A DNA stretch of 7,279 nucleotides. It comes from Akkermansiaceae bacterium (GTDB lineage Bacteria; Verrucomicrobiota; Verrucomicrobiia; Verrucomicrobiales; Akkermansiaceae). The notes under the pieces are model-generated. The model was not told the origin of the DNA. It did no database searches and saw nothing but the letters and a program-made list of their open reading frames with translations. The stretch covers positions 1 to 7,279 of the forward strand of contig JABHEX010000295.1 of NCBI GenBank assembly GCA_018676385.1, given 5' to 3'. Each line of letters begins with the position of its first letter. Positions within the stretch are counted from its first letter, which is position 1. The position numbers were made by a program, and so were the translations under genes. Positions 1 through 5,471 of this stretch are shown piece after piece.

Positions 1-499
1 GCAGAATTAGAAAAAACATCCCATTGCAACGCTTACGCTCAGATGACCAACGAACAAATCCCACAAGCTGACGGCGGTGATCACTACGACCAAAAATTGC
101 GACAGTAAGACCAAGAAATAAAATACCTCCCAAAAGCCAGAAATAAACAGATTCATGCTGGTTCTCAATACCTCCATTGTTGCTCAGCACATGACCAACA
201 CCACCAAGAATAAATAGCAAAACGCTCATTATCGTCAGGGGAAGGTCACGGTCACCAAGGAGCCACTTGCAAAACATCCACCAAGAACCACAGCCGACGC
301 CACCCAAGATACACAAGCTTGCCGCAGTAAGTAGATTGAAACCAAAGTGCCCAGCCCCATGACGAACCGGTATGTGCATTGCCCCGATTTCCCAATATCC
401 TATGAATGGCACCATAGCACAGAGAATACCACCCAACCACGCAAGCAGATGTTGCCAGTGGAATCTATCCGCTGATTTACGTGTTTCCCCAAGACGCAT
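1..499 (-). CDS. Unrecognised multi-pass membrane protein, C-terminus cut off by window edge
   Basis: Reading the reverse strand from the ATG at 497-499 gives 166 codons with no stop up to base 1, so the gene continues past the left edge. An in-frame TAA lies four codons upstream of this ATG, so no earlier in-frame ATG is possible. The short N-terminus is hydrophilic (MRLGETRKSADRFHW). At least four hydrophobic stretches follow, at about residues 16-36, 52-75, 85-106 and 118-136; a basic segment (RRQLVGFVRWSSERKR) comes next and a fifth stretch begins at the edge. The helices are rich in Gly and Trp. The pattern of long helices with short loops is that of an inner-membrane protein. I do not recognise the family. 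It is divergent from rplS. No clear Shine-Dalgarno is seen; the upstream bases are AGGCACTCAGGTC. The 62-residue minus-strand frame at 252-440 is a shadow of this gene. Confidence 0.62.
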   Translation of the reverse strand, partial: MRLGETRKSADRFHWQHLLAWLGGILCAMVPFIGYWEIGAMHIPVRHGAGHFGFNLLTAASLCILGGVGCGSWWMFCKWLLGDRDLPLTIMSVLLFILGGVGHVLSNNGGIENQHESVYFWLLGGILFLGLTVAIFGRSDHRRQLVGFVRWSSERKRCNGMFFLIL

Positions 500-511
500 G
501 ACCTGAGTGCC

Positions 512-539
512 TTAGCAAGCAAGACGAAGATTAGCAAGC
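512..539. repeat. 9-bp direct repeat TTAGCAAGC, 19-bp period
   Basis: TTAGCAAGC occurs at 512-520 and again at 531-539, separated by AAGACGAAGA. On the minus strand, the coding sense of the membrane protein, it reads GCTTGCTAA, and it lies just upstream of that gene's ATG. A two-copy repeat with near two-turn spacing could be an operator, but no regulator is known here and chance is possible. Confidence 0.35.
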
Positions 540-634
540 GCCGCTGGCGGACAATTTATTTGGAGAACTGATCATGATCCGCTGATGACTTACGCCCAGA
601 GATGGTTTTTTAACCAATTATGGTGAATTTCCAC

Positions 635-658
635 TGCAACAACGAAAAAACGGTTGCA
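635..658 (+). promoter_or_regulatory. Possible leader hairpin upstream of rplS
   Basis: TGCAAC (635-640) pairs with GTTGCA (653-658). Inside this, CG (643-644) pairs with CG (651-652) around a loop of six A. The hairpin lies about 90 nt before the rplS ATG in a roughly 250-bp gene-free region. Ribosomal protein mRNAs often carry autoregulatory leaders, so this may be part of one, but it matches no leader class I can name. There is no T-tract after it, so it is not a terminator. I see no convincing -35/-10 pair for rplS in 500-749. The 10-bp palindrome GATCATGATC at 570-579 and the TGGTT/AACCA pair at 603-616 are the other structured spots in this region. Confidence 0.35.
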
Positions 659-749
659 TTACAGCAATGATTCCGCTAGTTCTCCCGCCCGCAGACAGTT
701 CAGAACGAACCAAGACGCAATTTCAAACCACTTTTCTCAATACGCAGCT

Positions 750-1112
750 ATGAACATCATTGATAAAATCGAACAAGAGCAGCTCAAGGACGTCGCAGAC
801 TTCAACGTCGGTGACAGCCTGAAAGTCCACACCCGCGTTGTGGAAGGCGGCAAAGAGCGTCTGCAAATCTTCGCCGGACTATGCATCGCCAAAAAAGGCA
901 GCGGCTTGAATACATCCTACACCGTTCGCAAAATTTCCTCCGGTGAGGGAGTCGAGCGTGTCTTCCCTCTCCACACACCACGCGTTGCCAAGATCGAGGT
1001 AACCCGCCGCGGTAAGGTGCGTCGCGCAAAACTCAACTACCTACGTGATCGCGTCGGTAAGAGCGCTCTCTATGTGAAGCCTGCTGAGACAGCCGACACC
1101 AAGGACAAGTAA
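750..1112 (+). CDS. rplS: 50S ribosomal protein L19
   Basis: L19 is a 120-residue protein of the large subunit that sits at the interface with the small subunit. The sequence shows the family signature throughout. It has a short helical N-terminus (MNIIDKIEQEQLKDV), then FNVGDSLKVHTRVVEGGKER at 18-37, then TVRKISSGEGVERVFPLHTP at 58-77, then the basic GKVRRAKLNYLRDRVGK at 88-104. One slight departure is IFAG at 40-43, where many L19 proteins have FEG. The start at 750 gives the usual family length; the same frame is open further upstream but only from a TTG at 654, with no L19-like sequence there. No Shine-Dalgarno precedes the ATG. The gene is alone: the upstream neighbour is on the opposite strand and the downstream side closes with a strong terminator, so the common rpsP-rimM-trmD-rplS order is not seen here. 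Confidence 0.97.
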   Translation: MNIIDKIEQEQLKDVADFNVGDSLKVHTRVVEGGKERLQIFAGLCIAKKGSGLNTSYTVRKISSGEGVERVFPLHTPRVAKIEVTRRGKVRRAKLNYLRDRVGKSALYVKPAETADTKDK

Positions 1113-1140
1113 CCTGCTAACCAAGCACATTACCATTTTT

Positions 1141-1171
1141 AAAAAAGCCTCCTGTAATAGGAGGCTTTTTT
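1141..1171 (+). terminator. Intrinsic terminator of rplS
   Basis: A perfect 12-bp stem, AAAAAAGCCTCC (1141-1152) pairing with GGAGGCTTTTTT (1160-1171), surrounds the 7-nt loop TGTAATA. The stem has a GC-rich core of six pairs and ends in a T run, beginning 28 nt after the rplS stop. The A/T symmetry would let it work in both directions, though the next gene is also on the plus strand. Confidence 0.93.
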
Positions 1172-1219
1172 GTGTAAGCTATTAGCCTCTTAACAGGTAT
1201 CTGCCTTAGAGTCATTGGT

Positions 1220-1225
1220 TAGAAT
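1220..1225 (+). promoter_or_regulatory. Weak -10-like element for the 1242 gene
   Basis: TAGAAT matches TATAAT at five of six positions and lies 16 nt before the ATG at 1242, which would give a leader of about 10 nt. No -35 hexamer is well placed: TTAACA at 1190-1195 is 24 nt away. A promoter is expected between the rplS terminator and this gene, but the exact element is uncertain. Confidence 0.25.
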
Positions 1226-1241
1226 TTAGTCTACTCAATTT

Positions 1242-2195
1242 ATGCCCTCCCGAATCCCTATTCCTATCGTCATCCTCTGCTGTGTGATCACACTCAGTAT
1301 CGTGTGGTGTGTAGGAACACGCGATAAAGACTTTCTCTCAGAACCCACCCCTGAGGAGTTAATCGCAGTGACAAAGGAATGGATGCAAAATCGACCAAAT
1401 GCCTATCCTGTTAACAACGTTGAATCAGCACTCAAAGTCAACAACTCTCCGCCGATCTCGCCAAAACCAATGGTACAGGCTGAGCAAGAAATTACACAAC
1501 TCCCCACAGGTAATTTCCTTCACTCCCCCGCCCTATCAGAATACGGCACCCTAGACGATGTAGACACCGATGCCATGATCCGTCTTGCATCGCTACTCGA
1601 AAACCAAGGGCAAGTTCAGCGCGCCCTACTGGCATGGGAACGCGTAATAGACACATCCAAGTCCAGTGCCAATGATCGATCGTTAGCGGTAAGCGCCATC
1701 AAAAGATTAAAACCAACTCTGCCACCATGGAATCCAGATCCGGAAGCCGAAATGGCAATCACCCTGTGCGTCGGTGCTACTCCCAAAAACGACGAGGTGC
1801 TAATCAAGGCCATTAAGACAGCTGCAGATACCATCACTAAGGCATCTGGATTCATATTGAATGTTAAAACTAAAGTTTCAATTGGCCGCGCGCGCACCCC
1901 GCGAACACCTCGCATTCCAGTAGCTATTTGGTTTTCCAGTGAAATCAATGGTAAGAATAATCCCACAGGAACACCCCCCATTTCGTTTATGGCAGACCCC
2001 CAACAGGAAAAAATGCTCGTTGCCCAAATCGAAGCAGGGATTTACGCATTGGTCCGAGCACACCTCGCAGCAAACACAAGTTTCTCTCCGCTTCCAGAAT
2101 ACCCTGCCGGAGCAAAACCTGACGAGCTAGTCAAACTACACATAACCCGTCTAATGTGGCGCGAATTCGCCGCCAGCATGAAAAAGCAACCCTGA
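1242..2195 (+). CDS. Unrecognised membrane-anchored protein with a TPR-like segment
   Basis: The protein has 317 residues. A single hydrophobic helix at about 7-24 (IPIVILCCVITLSIVWCVG) follows a short N-terminus with one Arg, so it is probably an uncleaved anchor with the rest in the periplasm. This is followed by a Pro-rich, low-order stretch (about 53-95). Residues 108-137 (DTDAMIRLASLLENQGQVQRALLAWERVID) read like one TPR helical hairpin. Residues 170-232 alternate hydrophobic and polar in a strand-like way and contain a small RTPRTPRIP repeat at 218-226. The C-terminal part is helical (253-277, 294-313). I do not recognise the family and see no catalytic motif. It is monocistronic: rplS with its terminator lies upstream and a convergent TPR gene lies downstream. 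The start is the first ATG of the frame, directly before the anchor. The minus-strand frame at 1616-1981 is a shadow. Confidence 0.8.
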   Translation: MPSRIPIPIVILCCVITLSIVWCVGTRDKDFLSEPTPEELIAVTKEWMQNRPNAYPVNNVESALKVNNSPPISPKPMVQAEQEITQLPTGNFLHSPALSEYGTLDDVDTDAMIRLASLLENQGQVQRALLAWERVIDTSKSSANDRSLAVSAIKRLKPTLPPWNPDPEAEMAITLCVGATPKNDEVLIKAIKTAADTITKASGFILNVKTKVSIGRARTPRTPRIPVAIWFSSEINGKNNPTGTPPISFMADPQQEKMLVAQIEAGIYALVRAHLAANTSFSPLPEYPAGAKPDELVKLHITRLMWREFAASMKKQP

Positions 2196-2229
2196 CGATC
2201 CATCAGCAAATTGTCACCAATCCATCGAT

Positions 2230-2265
2230 AAAAGCCTCGCAACCATGATTGGCAACGAGGCTTTT
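2230..2265. terminator. Bidirectional intrinsic terminator between convergent genes
   Basis: AAAAGCCTCG (2230-2239) pairs perfectly with CGAGGCTTTT (2256-2265) over 10 bp. The 16-nt loop contains a small CCA/TGG inner pairing. It lies 34 nt after the stop of the plus-strand gene and 22 nt beyond the stop of the minus-strand TPR gene. The A run and T run flank the stem, so it can terminate both transcripts. Its arms share nine bases (AAAAGCCTC and GAGGCTTTT) with the rplS terminator. Confidence 0.88.
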
Positions 2266-2287
2266 CCCAATTTGAGCTACTAACTCA

Positions 2288-3685
2288 CTAATTTGAATAG
2301 GATTCTTCCACGCGCTTGGCAACATCACGATATCCGTAATCGACCTCATAGATCTGCTTGAAACTGTCAAGCGCAGCACCTGAGTCACCTACATCCTGAT
2401 GGATCAAACCCTTCTCATACAGAACCTCTTTCTTGGTTCCATCCATGCCGTGCAAGTCAGCAAGAGCGTCTGAAAGCTGTTTGATAGCGAGATCATGCAT
2501 ATTCTTTTTACGGAATGTTCTTCCTAACAAAAGCAAAACGCGAGTGCGGATGTGCGGATTACGGGTCGCTTGCTGCAGATGAGGAATGGCATCGCTGAGT
2601 TCGCCCGCATTGTAGAGAGCCAGGCCAAGCTCGTATCGGAGCTGTGGATCTGTTGGGTTTCGTTCAACACGTGTCTTCGCCTCAGCAACCTGCTCAGATG
2701 TTCGCGCTTGGAGCACCTGCTCATAACGCTCTCTGATCTCAGTATTTTCAGGATCTGCATCAGCAGCACTCTTGAGCTCTGAAAGTTCATATTCAGATGC
2801 TTTATCTTTCATGTATGCCGCTTTATTCTGCAGAGCGACATCTTTGTCACTTAAGTCAAAGGCATACTGATAAAATGAGTAAGCATCTGGCCAGCTCTCC
2901 ATCTGCTCATAGAGATGACCAATCTGTTTAACCAGAGCAAGGTTCTGATTATCTTTTTCATATTCAGCAGAGAGCTGAGCGAGTTTTTCCTCCATCTGGT
3001 CGGCAGTCATTGCTGCACGATTGGCTGACTCAACATCTGCAGAGTCATCTCCACTCTTCAAAACATCACGAAAGCTTTGTGCCTCTTCCCACTTCTGCTT
3101 TTTCATGGAAGCCCTAGCCGTAGCATCTTTAGAACCTTTCACCGCATGGATATCCGTCGAATCCTGCTTCACAATATCGCTGTATACATCAGCAGCCTCT
3201 TGGGGCATGTCACGGGCGAGATAATGCTCAGCCAGCTTGTGTAGAAGCTTGGTATTCTGAGGTGCACCTTTGCGAACTGTTTCCAGCGCGAACGCAGCTG
3301 TGTCCAGCATGTTTAAACGCAGAGCACAATCAAACAGAAGGTCGTTCCCTTGTGCATCAAAGGGGTCTTTGACTAATTCTTTTTCAAGAGCCATCATCGC
3401 ACCTTCAGGATCTTTTTTTCCAGTTGATGGAATTTTCATCAAAGACAGCGAACTGCCGCCAAATAGTCCCTTTTTCTTTTTCTTGCCAACCATGTCAGCC
3501 GCAGCGCTCTTTCGAGCCAATTTTCGCGCGCCGAGAAAACCTGGCGCCTCTTTAAGCACAGCATGGCACAAACTAACAGCGTAGGTATAGTTGTTCATCT
3601 CATAGGCGCTCTGCGCTTTCAGCCAGAGTGTCTTCGCGTTCGGGACAAGTTCTGACTCGGCTACTTCGGTGATATCATCAGTCAT
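2288..3685 (-). CDS. Cytoplasmic tetratricopeptide repeat (TPR) protein
   Basis: The protein has 465 residues, no signal peptide and no membrane helix, so it is likely cytoplasmic. TPR-type helical hairpins are visible at about 16-49 (A..WLKAQSAYEMNNYTYAV), 145-178 (LLHKLAEHYLARDMPQEAADVYSDIV), 249-282 (LVKQIGHLYEQMESWPDAYSFYQ), 345-378 (LRYELGLALYNAGELSDAIP), 380-412 and 418-450 (LYEKGLIHQDVGDSGAALDSFKQIYEVDYGYRDV). Between the first hairpin and the rest lies a basic, glycine-rich linker, GKKKKKGLFGG, at 67-77. Residues 220-245 look helical or coiled-coil. TPR proteins are scaffolds for protein contacts; no enzyme domain is seen, so the partner and pathway are unknown. The ATG at 3685 begins an acidic N-terminus (MTDDITEVAESE) and the upstream bases (CACAGAAAAAAC) hold no Shine-Dalgarno. 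The gene is convergent with the 1242 gene and divergent from the lipoprotein gene. Confidence 0.9.
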   Translation of the reverse strand: MTDDITEVAESELVPNAKTLWLKAQSAYEMNNYTYAVSLCHAVLKEAPGFLGARKLARKSAAADMVGKKKKKGLFGGSSLSLMKIPSTGKKDPEGAMMALEKELVKDPFDAQGNDLLFDCALRLNMLDTAAFALETVRKGAPQNTKLLHKLAEHYLARDMPQEAADVYSDIVKQDSTDIHAVKGSKDATARASMKKQKWEEAQSFRDVLKSGDDSADVESANRAAMTADQMEEKLAQLSAEYEKDNQNLALVKQIGHLYEQMESWPDAYSFYQYAFDLSDKDVALQNKAAYMKDKASEYELSELKSAADADPENTEIRERYEQVLQARTSEQVAEAKTRVERNPTDPQLRYELGLALYNAGELSDAIPHLQQATRNPHIRTRVLLLLGRTFRKKNMHDLAIKQLSDALADLHGMDGTKKEVLYEKGLIHQDVGDSGAALDSFKQIYEVDYGYRDVAKRVEESYSN

Positions 3686-3748
3686 GTTTTTTCTGTGAAG
3701 TGAATAATTCGGTGTGTGTGGTGCTGATACAACGATCAGATAAGTAAG

Positions 3749-3776
3749 ATCATGACCAATTCAGACGTCATGGCAA
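3749..3776 (-). promoter_or_regulatory. Candidate promoter of the TPR gene
   Basis: On the minus strand, TTGCCA (3776-3771; five of six to TTGACA) is followed after 16 nt by CATGAT (3754-3749; four of six to TATAAT). This would give a leader of roughly 55-60 nt. The spacer contains one of the two GACGTCA copies, a position where a bound protein would block RNA polymerase. It was found by eye only. Confidence 0.3.
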
Positions 3777-3807
3777 GTCCACTTCATACTCTTTTCATAT
3801 GACGTCA
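3764..3807. repeat. Paired GACGTCA motif in divergent intergenic region
   Basis: GACGTCA occurs at 3764-3770 and 3801-3807, 37 bp apart; GACGTC is itself a palindrome. The right copy is a full 8-bp palindrome, TGACGTCA (3800-3807); the left copy reads AGACGTCAT. Seen another way, GACGTCAT (3764-3771) and ATGACGTC (3799-3806) form an 8-bp inverted repeat. The spacing of about 3.5 helical turns, in the gap between two divergent genes, fits a two-site operator. The cognate regulator is unknown. Confidence 0.45.
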
Positions 3808-3837
3808 GGTGCCGCAACGATCAAATTTATTATCGAT

Positions 3838-3884
3838 GGTGATAAAATCACCTCAGTTAAGACCGATTCATCGGCGATAAATCG
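3838..3884. repeat. Cluster of three short inverted repeats
   Basis: Three palindromes stand in a row: GGTGAT-AAA-ATCACC (3838-3852), CCGAT-TC-ATCGG (3863-3874) and CGAT-AA-ATCG (3875-3884). Two share a CGAT/ATCG core, and a further ATCGAT palindrome lies just left at 3832-3837. They lie in the 335-bp divergent gap (3686-4020), which has no gene-length frame. They could be operator half-sites or small RNA hairpins; there is no T-tract, so they are not terminators. Confidence 0.4.
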
Positions 3885-3960
3885 TAAAACCCTCTGCACT
3901 TTTTCATAGATGAGATGAACACCGGATGGCGCACAACAAAACACCGAACCTAAGAATAAT

Positions 3961-3989
3961 TTGTGGTTTTAAGCTTCAAATACTATGCT
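3961..3989 (+). promoter_or_regulatory. Candidate promoter of the lipoprotein gene
   Basis: TTGTGG (3961-3966) and TATGCT (3984-3989) are separated by 17 nt; the -35 matches three and the -10 four of six consensus bases. Transcription would begin near 3996, about 25 nt before the ATG. The alternative -10 TACTAT at 3981-3986 gives a spacer of only 14 nt. This is weak evidence. Confidence 0.27.
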
Positions 3990-3999
3990 CACCCAACCA

Positions 4000-4017
4000 A
4001 AATATTAGAAAATATTT
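4000..4017 (+). promoter_or_regulatory. A/T-only inverted repeat directly before the lipoprotein start codon
   Basis: AAATATT (4000-4006) and AATATTT (4011-4017) form a 7-bp inverted repeat with a 4-nt loop, three bases before the ATG at 4021. It occupies the place where a Shine-Dalgarno would be. It could be a weak hairpin or simply the A/U-rich unstructured start region typical of SD-less genes. Confidence 0.35.
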
Positions 4018-4020
4018 ACC

Positions 4021-4623
4021 ATGTTAATGAAACCGATACTCGCTGGCTCACTCACATCACTCATACTCTTCACTCTGGGATGCAAAGATAAAGAAGCCGC
4101 TGGCTCTCAACACCACATTGGCAGTAGCAATCCTGATCACAGCACTGTTTTAAATAAAACGCCCATCCCTCACGAGCACAACAAGAGAGTTGCCGGCCCT
4201 AACGGCGGAAAAATCATGACCGCGCCCAATTTCAAAAATGAATTATTCATCACGGATGATCGCCTAGTCCGCATCACTTTTCTTGATGACAACAACAAAC
4301 CCATCGCCGTTGGCTCCAGAGAGGTAATAATCATAAGCGGAGATTTATCTAACCCAACCAATCTAGGCTTTAGCAAAGCTGATGACGGCATGTCGCTGAT
4401 TTCCTCCAACAAGCTCTCCGAGGGCATCAACGTCCCCATCATCATCACCGTTAGCATCGATACAGACGCAGCTCCCGCCCGTGCCAGGTTAAACCTTAAC
4501 CTCGCCGATTGTTCTGATTGCAACTACAGAGAATATGCCTGTGTTTGCCTGCATGATCATGGACACCATCCAGGCACCGGTGTTCCACACGATCACGATG
4601 GTGACGGCAAGCCTGATCACTAA
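4021..4623 (+). CDS. Small lipoprotein with GPNGG motif and Cys/His/Asp-rich, probably metal-binding tail
   Basis: The protein has 200 residues. The N-terminus is a lipoprotein signal: Lys4, a hydrophobic core (PILAGSLTSLILF) and a TLGC lipobox, giving a lipid-modified Cys21. Thr at -3 is unusual but tolerated. A His-containing linker follows (HH at 31-32, HEH at 51-53). Then RVAGPNGGKIM (56-66) leads into a strand-rich domain, about 70-162 (ELFITDDRLVRITFLDDNNK, later PIIITVSIDTD). This resembles the GPxGG segments seen in periplasmic parts of heavy-metal efflux proteins and in Verrucomicrobia proteins of unknown role; that link is from memory. The tail has CSDC at 164-167, CVC at 174-176, HDHGHH at 178-183 and HDHDGDGKPDH at 190-200, which is rich in metal ligands. 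Probable role: an envelope metal-binding protein. ATG at 4027 (Met3) is an equally good start. The gene is convergent with the DUF1080 gene. Confidence 0.82.
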   Translation: MLMKPILAGSLTSLILFTLGCKDKEAAGSQHHIGSSNPDHSTVLNKTPIPHEHNKRVAGPNGGKIMTAPNFKNELFITDDRLVRITFLDDNNKPIAVGSREVIIISGDLSNPTNLGFSKADDGMSLISSNKLSEGINVPIIITVSIDTDAAPARARLNLNLADCSDCNYREYACVCLHDHGHHPGTGVPHDHDGDGKPDH

Positions 4624-4637
4624 AAGGCGATTTTATA

Positions 4638-4655
4638 TAATCCGTCTAAGGATTA
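4638..4655. terminator. Weak stem-loop between convergent genes
   Basis: TAATCC (4638-4643) pairs with GGATTA (4650-4655) around a 6-nt loop in the 52-bp gap between the lipoprotein and DUF1080 genes. On the minus strand it is followed by TATAAAAT rather than a clean T run, and on the plus strand by no T run. It is only a possible terminator, much weaker than the two upstream ones. Confidence 0.25.
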
Positions 4656-4675
4656 CGTTACAGGCCTATGAGTCA

Positions 4676-5467
4676 TTAAAGTTCCTTGACCCATATATTA
4701 CGAAACTCAATGGGATCATTATGCCACTGCAAACGTATTGGGGCTTTGTCGGGATGTGTAGGCGGATATTTGGCTACTTTCCTGTGAGTTGTCAGCCCGT
4801 ATATCTTTTGATTGTCGTGCACTTTCACTCCATTATGAATCACTGTGATATAGGCGGGTTTCTCAAATCCATCTGCACCGTAGACGGGCGCTTTAAATGT
4901 AATGTCGTAGCTTTGCCACTCACCCTGTGGTGCAGACGGGTTGATTGATGGCGGCACTTGACCATAGAGAGCAGCAGCCTGGCCATCAGCATAAGTCACA
5001 TTCGTGTGACTCTCCTGCACTTGTATTTCATAGCGGTCCATTAAGAAAATACCGCTGTTACCACCTTTCTGACCCTCAATTTTCCTACCAGCTGGAATCC
5101 TCCACTCAACATGTAAGGTTAAATCACGAAATGACTGCTTAGTTCGCACATCACCTCTTGTTTTTGGCTTCGGGTGTTTTGTTGCTATCAAGATTCCGTC
5201 CTTCACCTGCCAAGCCCTATCAAATGCATCCGCATTTTTACCGTCAAACAATACAACCGCACCAGCTGGCGGCGGGGTGGTTAACACTTTTTTTGATTTC
5301 ACCTTTTTCGGATGAGGCCGGTCCATATCATGCACCTTGTAGGCACTCCATGGTTGCTTAGGAGTATCATATTTTTTCTTTTGGGCATCTTTAGCAGCAA
5401 CAGTTACTGTTACCAGCGCGGCAGCAAAGCTCGACATAAGAACATGGGAAAATCGGTGTATGATCAT
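4676..5467 (-). CDS. Secreted DUF1080 (3-keto-disaccharide hydrolase-like, LamG-type fold) protein
   Basis: From the ATG at 5467 the protein has 263 residues. It starts with a signal peptide: MIIHRFSH, then a core MSSFAAALVTVTVAA with cleavage likely near Ala25. A basic, Pro-rich linker follows (about 28-66). The DUF1080 domain runs from about 69 to 263: AVVLFDGKNADAFDRAW (70-86), FRDLTLHVEWRIP (113-125), GNSGIFLMDRYEIQVQES (136-153), LYGQVPP (167-173), GEWQSYDITFKAP (182-194), HNGVKVHDN (211-219) and PIRLQWHNDPIEFRNIWVKEL (243-263). The family is very common in Verrucomicrobiota and Planctomycetota; members bind or act on carbohydrates, and some hydrolyse 3-keto-glycosides. The frame stays open to a GTG at 5539, next to the murJ stop, but that start would put 24 polar residues before the signal peptide. 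Met35 of that longer form (ATG at 5437) is another option. The gene lies 80 bp downstream of murJ on the same strand. Confidence 0.93.
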   Translation of the reverse strand: MIIHRFSHVLMSSFAAALVTVTVAAKDAQKKKYDTPKQPWSAYKVHDMDRPHPKKVKSKKVLTTPPPAGAVVLFDGKNADAFDRAWQVKDGILIATKHPKPKTRGDVRTKQSFRDLTLHVEWRIPAGRKIEGQKGGNSGIFLMDRYEIQVQESHTNVTYADGQAAALYGQVPPSINPSAPQGEWQSYDITFKAPVYGADGFEKPAYITVIHNGVKVHDNQKIYGLTTHRKVAKYPPTHPDKAPIRLQWHNDPIEFRNIWVKEL

Positions 5468-5471
5468 GCTT

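Noticed and set aside
252..440. 62-residue minus-strand frame
   Set aside because: It overlaps the longer open frame of the left-edge membrane protein, is Trp-rich without domain character, and is best read as a shadow.
654..749. N-terminal extension of rplS from TTG at 654
   Set aside because: The extra 32 residues have no L19 similarity; the ATG at 750 gives the normal family start and length.
1616..1981. 121-residue minus-strand frame
   Set aside because: It lies inside the 1242-2195 gene on the opposite strand; the plus frame has an anchor helix, plausible domains and a terminator after it.
3455..3487. Programmed frameshift at the lysine-run codons of the TPR gene
   Set aside because: The A runs are five long and interrupted by G, so no canonical A AAA AAG heptamer is present, and the frame stays open across it.
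3270..3584. 104-residue plus-strand frame
   Set aside because: It is antisense to the TPR gene, with Ser/Phe-rich composition typical of a reverse shadow of Lys/Glu-rich coding.
3752..3802. 16-codon plus-strand frame (MTNSDVMASPLHTLFI) in the divergent gap
   Set aside because: It is very short, has no ribosome binding site, and overlaps both GACGTCA sites, which are better explained as regulatory DNA.
4170..4523. 117-residue minus-strand frame
   Set aside because: It is antisense to the lipoprotein gene, whose lipobox, GPNGG motif and Cys/His tail show that the plus frame is the real one.
4535..4948. 137-residue plus-strand frame spanning the lipoprotein end and the DUF1080 gene
   Set aside because: It crosses two well-supported genes out of frame and shows no recognisable domain.
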